The notes beneath the pieces are model-generated. The model saw nothing but the letters and a program-made list of their open reading frames with translations, was not told where the DNA came from and did not search any database. Source: a virus. From it: a DNA stretch of 40,201 bases. The translations under genes and the position numbers were made by a program. This document shows positions 37,661 through 40,201 of the stretch, piece by piece. Numbering within the stretch: the stretch's first letter is position 1; every line of letters starts with the position of its first letter. The stretch is taken from positions 1 to 40,201 of the IMG/VR virus record IMGVR_UViG_3300042939_000054. One strand, written 5' to 3'.

Positions 37661-39673
37661 CTATGCTCCGATGGGGTTCCATGCCCCCGCCGCTTCTGCT
37701 TCTAGGAGGCTCACCGTGCGTTGCTGTCCCTTATCCCACTGGGTGAGGAACGGGTTGTTGACGTGGGTGCGTGTGTAGTTAGATGCCATCATCACCCTGT
37801 CCCGTGCCGCAAGTTCAGCAAACCACAAAGCCATCACAATGTCAGTCTTCTGGTTCTTCGGGGCGTCAGGGTGCCACGTCACAAGTTGCTCCACAAGTGA
37901 CTTAGCGGCCTCGTTACCGTGCGTAGACGGCAACTCAATCAACTGCTGCTTATCCTGCCAGCCATTAAACAAAGTCGTCATAGATGCGACACCGAAATCG
38001 GCGTCATGCTTATTCGCCCCAGTGAAGTGTGGGCGGATCACTGTGCCACGGGCCGAACAGAACTCGTTAATCTCACGGTCATGCACCAGGAAGCCCTGGA
38101 AGCCGTTCCGTTCGATACGCCACTCAATGATCTTGTACCGTTCCGTCCACGAGCGGATCATTTCCCGCATCGCCTCAGGACTGATACTGGCTTTGTTGTA
38201 CACGTCCAGGATGTAGCGTTTCTGGTTCTGAATATCCAGGCCCATTACCACGGCAGCGGTGTGGCCTGAGGTTGCCGGGTCAAGTCCCGCGAGAATAATC
38301 AAACCATCCATGCCAGCGGGGCGGCAGTTCACCATGCCCTTAGGTATCGGTCCAGTCATCCTGTTACCGTTAATGGCGGTACGGACAGCCTCGGGGTGGA
38401 ATACGGCGTCGTCGGCGACTTGCTGCTGCTGGTACACCATCGCCCACGCGCGAGGCGACACACGCCTACGCTTCTGCGAAAGCCTAGTGCCATCCCACTT
38501 CGGGAACAAACCATCACTGTCTGGTTCCTGGTCGCGGACACCAGCCTCAGGCTGATTCGACCTGGGCCACAACGTCACCCAGTCCTTAGGTTCCTCATGG
38601 AACTCCAGCACAGCGGGCATCGACAGGTATGACCACGGTGACACCTCATCAGGATACCTGTGCGGGTCACGCAGTTCCGAATACAAATCCTTGGACGCCA
38701 GCCGGGTGCCCACCACCAGCATAGAACCATTAGCGGACACGCGGGAGATAACCTCAGACTGCAGCCAGTCAATCTGCTTCTCGTACTCGTGGGCGTTCGT
38801 CAAGTCCACAGTGTCGTCCAGGATGATCAGGTCGGCGCGGGCACCATAAATATGCCCACGGATACCCAGAGCCTGAACCGTGGGGTCCTTCTCACCCGAG
38901 TCACGGGCGTCATCAGACACGTAGATCATGTTCTGATTCCACGCCTCAGCGTTCTTATCGAACCCACCAGCCGGGGCATACGCCGTGATCATGTCATCAA
39001 ACTTAGGATGAGTCAGCCTGGTCTTGATGGCGTACAGCATCTTCTTCGCCATCTCAGCCGTCTTAGACACCACGATCACCCGAATGTTCGGGTCCATACA
39101 GATACGGTACGTCACATAGTTGATCGTGATAGAAGTCGTCTTAGAATGCTCGGGGGGCATGTTCACCATGACCAGGTCACGCTCACCCTGCTCAAACACC
39201 ATCGACGGGTGCGACCAGGACGGCTCACGGCCCTCCAGAAGGTCCACCACATTCAACATGTGCGGAAACACTCGGGCACCCAGGAACCGTTCCGAGAACT
39301 CAGGGAACGGCATCCACTCCCGCTCACGCGGGCCACTCAACTTCTCAAACGAACGGATACGCTCCACGGCAGTTAGGAAGTCGGGGTCATCCCGACGCCA
39401 CCGCTCATACGTGGAACGGTTACGGCCAACCACCTCTAGGGCCTGGTTGATGTTCATGCCCTGCTGGAAGCGGCGCAGAAACTCCTGCTTTACCGCGTCA
39501 ATGTCTTGCTTCGGCTTACGGCCAGCCCTAGCAGCCACGGCACCACCAATCAGAGAAAAAGCCACGGGGTTAATACCGAGGCCAACCGCAGGAAGAGGCC
39601 GAGGTAGTAGAGGGGGAGGAGGGACCGTACCATGAGGGGAGGTCCCGACGACCCCCCACCTTGTTATAGCCAC
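37661..39673 (-). CDS. Terminase large subunit
   Basis: ATPase motifs: a Walker A variant NMPPEHSKTTS (171-181) and Walker B DLIILDDTVD (281-290). The nuclease begins at LAGLDPATSGH (459-469; D463) with further acidic residues downstream. Residues about 58-100 form a helix-turn-helix (NINQALEVVGRNRSTYERWRRDDPDF) like a small terminase, and no separate small-subunit gene is visible. The annotated GTG start has no ribosome-binding site and lies at the edge of an inverted repeat; in-frame GTG codons at residues 37 and 46 are alternatives. Confidence 0.9.
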   Translation of the reverse strand: MAITRWGVVGTSPHGTVPPPPLLPRPLPAVGLGINPVAFSLIGGAVAARAGRKPKQDIDAVKQEFLRRFQQGMNINQALEVVGRNRSTYERWRRDDPDFLTAVERIRSFEKLSGPREREWMPFPEFSERFLGARVFPHMLNVVDLLEGREPSWSHPSMVFEQGERDLVMVNMPPEHSKTTSITINYVTYRICMDPNIRVIVVSKTAEMAKKMLYAIKTRLTHPKFDDMITAYAPAGGFDKNAEAWNQNMIYVSDDARDSGEKDPTVQALGIRGHIYGARADLIILDDTVDLTNAHEYEKQIDWLQSEVISRVSANGSMLVVGTRLASKDLYSELRDPHRYPDEVSPWSYLSMPAVLEFHEEPKDWVTLWPRSNQPEAGVRDQEPDSDGLFPKWDGTRLSQKRRRVSPRAWAMVYQQQQVADDAVFHPEAVRTAINGNRMTGPIPKGMVNCRPAGMDGLIILAGLDPATSGHTAAVVMGLDIQNQKRYILDVYNKASISPEAMREMIRSWTERYKIIEWRIERNGFQGFLVHDREINEFCSARGTVIRPHFTGANKHDADFGVASMTTLFNGWQDKQQLIELPSTHGNEAAKSLVEQLVTWHPDAPKNQKTDIVMALWFAELAARDRVMMASNYTRTHVNNPFLTQWDKGQQRTVSLLEAEAAGAWNPIGA

Positions 39674-39695
39674 GGCTACCGTGATAGTGGCTATA
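39665..39695 (-). promoter_or_regulatory. Inverted repeat over the terminase start
   Basis: TATAGCCAC (39665-39673) and GTGGCTATA (39687-39695) are a perfect 9-bp inverted repeat, and the first base of the predicted terminase start (39673) is in one arm. It could be an operator or an mRNA structure controlling terminase translation. An alternative shorter hairpin CACGG/CCGTG competes with it. Confidence 0.5.
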
Positions 39696-39712
39696 GGATA
39701 ACCATACGGTAA

Positions 39713-39736
39713 GCCCCGGCCTTCATGGGCCGGGGC
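39713..39736. terminator. 9-bp GC-rich hairpin
   Basis: GCCCCGGCC (39713-39721) pairs perfectly with GGCCGGGGC (39728-39736), loop TTCATG. It lies between the origin region and the terminase gene and could insulate them, or form part of the packaging site. Neither strand has a strong T-run. Confidence 0.55.
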
Positions 39737-39745
39737 GTTAAGGGT

Positions 39746-39773
39746 GGGGGTTCGTAGGCTGTGAAGAACCCCC
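39746..39773. terminator. 8-bp hairpin next to AT-rich tract
   Basis: GGGGGTTC (39746-39753) pairs perfectly with GAACCCCC (39766-39773). On the plus strand, TACTATATATATCC follows, so a plus-strand terminator is possible. Confidence 0.5.
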
Positions 39774-39775
39774 TA

Positions 39776-39960
39776 CTATATATATCCTCGTTTTCTCTAA
39801 CTTTTCGGACACCAAAATCAGAAAGTTCATCAAATCGTTACAATTAAACCACAACAAACCAGGACAAAAACGGACAACTTTCAACAAGAGAATCACAATA
39901 TCACACACAACCAAAAAGGGTATATATATAGTAAGATAAACGTCAAAAGTTAAAAAGGAG
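39776..39960. other. AT-rich tract, probable DNA-unwinding element
   Basis: About 180 bases of A/T-rich sequence, including TATATATATA near 39920-39930 and several A-runs, lie immediately beside the DnaA-box array. No gene is visible. Next to DnaA boxes such a tract is the expected melting site of a replication origin. Confidence 0.6.
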
Positions 39961-39968
39961 GGGTCAAG

Positions 39969-40021
39969 TTATACACAGGTTATCCACAGGTTTTCCACAA
40001 GATATCCACAAGTTATCCACA
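39969..40021 (+). repeat. Five tandem DnaA boxes at 11-bp period
   Basis: The repeat unit is 9 bases plus a 2-base spacer (GG, GG, AG, AG). One unit per helical turn would place all boxes on the same face of the DNA. Confidence 0.88.
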
Positions 40022-40143
40022 CCCCACCACCATACCCCGGGGGGTATCCACATAATTTGTTCGATCCCACAACAAATAAGGGAATATGGCCGAAGGCAGA
40101 CTAGGCAGGGAGATGGCGGGGGTTGTCCACAGCCTGTGGATAT
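39969..40143 (+). other. Probable replication origin with eight DnaA boxes
   Basis: Five boxes in the same direction start at 39969 (TTATACACA), 39980 (TTATCCACA), 39991 (TTTTCCACA), 40002 (ATATCCACA) and 40013 (TTATCCACA), spaced by exactly 11 bases. A sixth is at 40044 (GTATCCACA). An inverted pair follows: TTGTCCACA (40123-40131) and TGTGGATAT (40135-40143). The bacterial DnaA consensus is TTATNCACA, and TTGTCCACA is the usual actinobacterial form. Together with the flanking AT-rich tract this forms an oriC-like arrangement that host DnaA could open. Confidence 0.82.
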
Positions 40144-40172
40144 GGGTGTGGCAGGGATCACATGACTCTGGC

Positions 40173-40201
40173 TTGACAGGATCAGTCACACCTGTCATGA
40201 T
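40173..40201 (+). promoter_or_regulatory. Rightward promoter with inverted repeat at the window edge
   Basis: TTGACA (40173-40178) and CATGAT (40196-40201) are 17 bases apart. TGACAGG (40174-40180) and CCTGTCA (40191-40197) form a perfect inverted repeat across them, a likely operator. If the end joins base 1, transcription would begin a few bases into the leader of the first early gene. Confidence 0.55.

Noticed and set aside
39969-40021. Short regular repeats as a possible CRISPR array
   Set aside because: The 11-bp period leaves only two-base spacers; the units match DnaA boxes, and there are no cas genes other than the Cas4-like nuclease, which is common in phages without CRISPR.
39964-40161. 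Minus-strand open frame across the DnaA boxes
   Set aside because: Its repeated VDNLW/VDNLC residues are simply the translation of the 11-bp box repeats, and it has no ribosome-binding site.
1-40201. Prophage or host chromosome fragment
   Set aside because: No integrase, excisionase, repressor, attachment repeats or host housekeeping genes are seen; a full set of virion genes is packed end to end.

Overview
The window looks like an essentially complete genome of a lytic, probably podovirus-type tailed phage of an actinobacterium. Evidence for the host: a WhiB-like iron-sulfur regulator (a family confined to Actinobacteria and their phages), an actinobacterial-type DnaA box (TTGTCCACA), and small early proteins of kinds common in actinobacteriophages. 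Several virion genes (17733-18011, 20508-20840, 34773-35039, 35029-35187, 35336-35500) resemble, from memory, small proteins of marine and freshwater phages, so an aquatic, perhaps uncultured, actinobacterial host is my best inference. No integrase, repressor, attachment site, DNA polymerase or SSB was recognised.

Layout. (1) 1-4871, plus strand: 23 very small genes, mostly chained by ATGA, GTGA or TGATG overlaps. At least seven are CxxC-type mini zinc-binding proteins; others are a WhiB-like regulator, a lysozyme-like transglycosylase, and tiny membrane or basic peptides. Several genes follow a repeated leader: a short hairpin, then CTAGA, then a purine tract. (2) 4868-8637: a surface-modification block, one plus-strand glycosyltransferase meeting tail-to-tail a minus-strand run of three more glycosyltransferases and a methyltransferase. 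(3) 8625-14409, minus strand: replication and recombination genes (HTH/sigma-like protein, metallophosphoesterase, MazG-like protein, two-part primase, Holliday-junction-resolvase-like nuclease, DnaB-type ATPase, and a Cas4/RecB-like nuclease split in two by a small inserted gene). A promoter with a very short or absent leader, overlaid by an inverted repeat, precedes this block. (4) 14410-14766: intergenic, with that promoter and a strong terminator ending the late transcript. (5) 14767-39673, minus strand, read right to left: terminase, portal, a chain of tiny lysine-rich genes, a giant 1864-residue virion protein and three smaller putative internal proteins, scaffold, major capsid protein, tail and appendage proteins including two glycine-rich ones, then holin-type proteins and endolysin. 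(6) 39674-40201: non-coding, with hairpins, an AT-rich tract, and a cluster of DnaA boxes, five of them in direct repeat at exact 11-bp spacing, ending in a rightward promoter with an inverted repeat.

How it fits together. The right-edge promoter, joined to base 1, would stand directly before the first plus-strand leader, which suggests the molecule is circular or circularly permuted and that this promoter drives the early operon. The DnaA-box array suggests host DnaA opens the phage origin. The phage brings its own helicase and primase but apparently borrows the host polymerase. Late genes run leftward from terminase to lysis and stop at the terminator near 14.7 kb.
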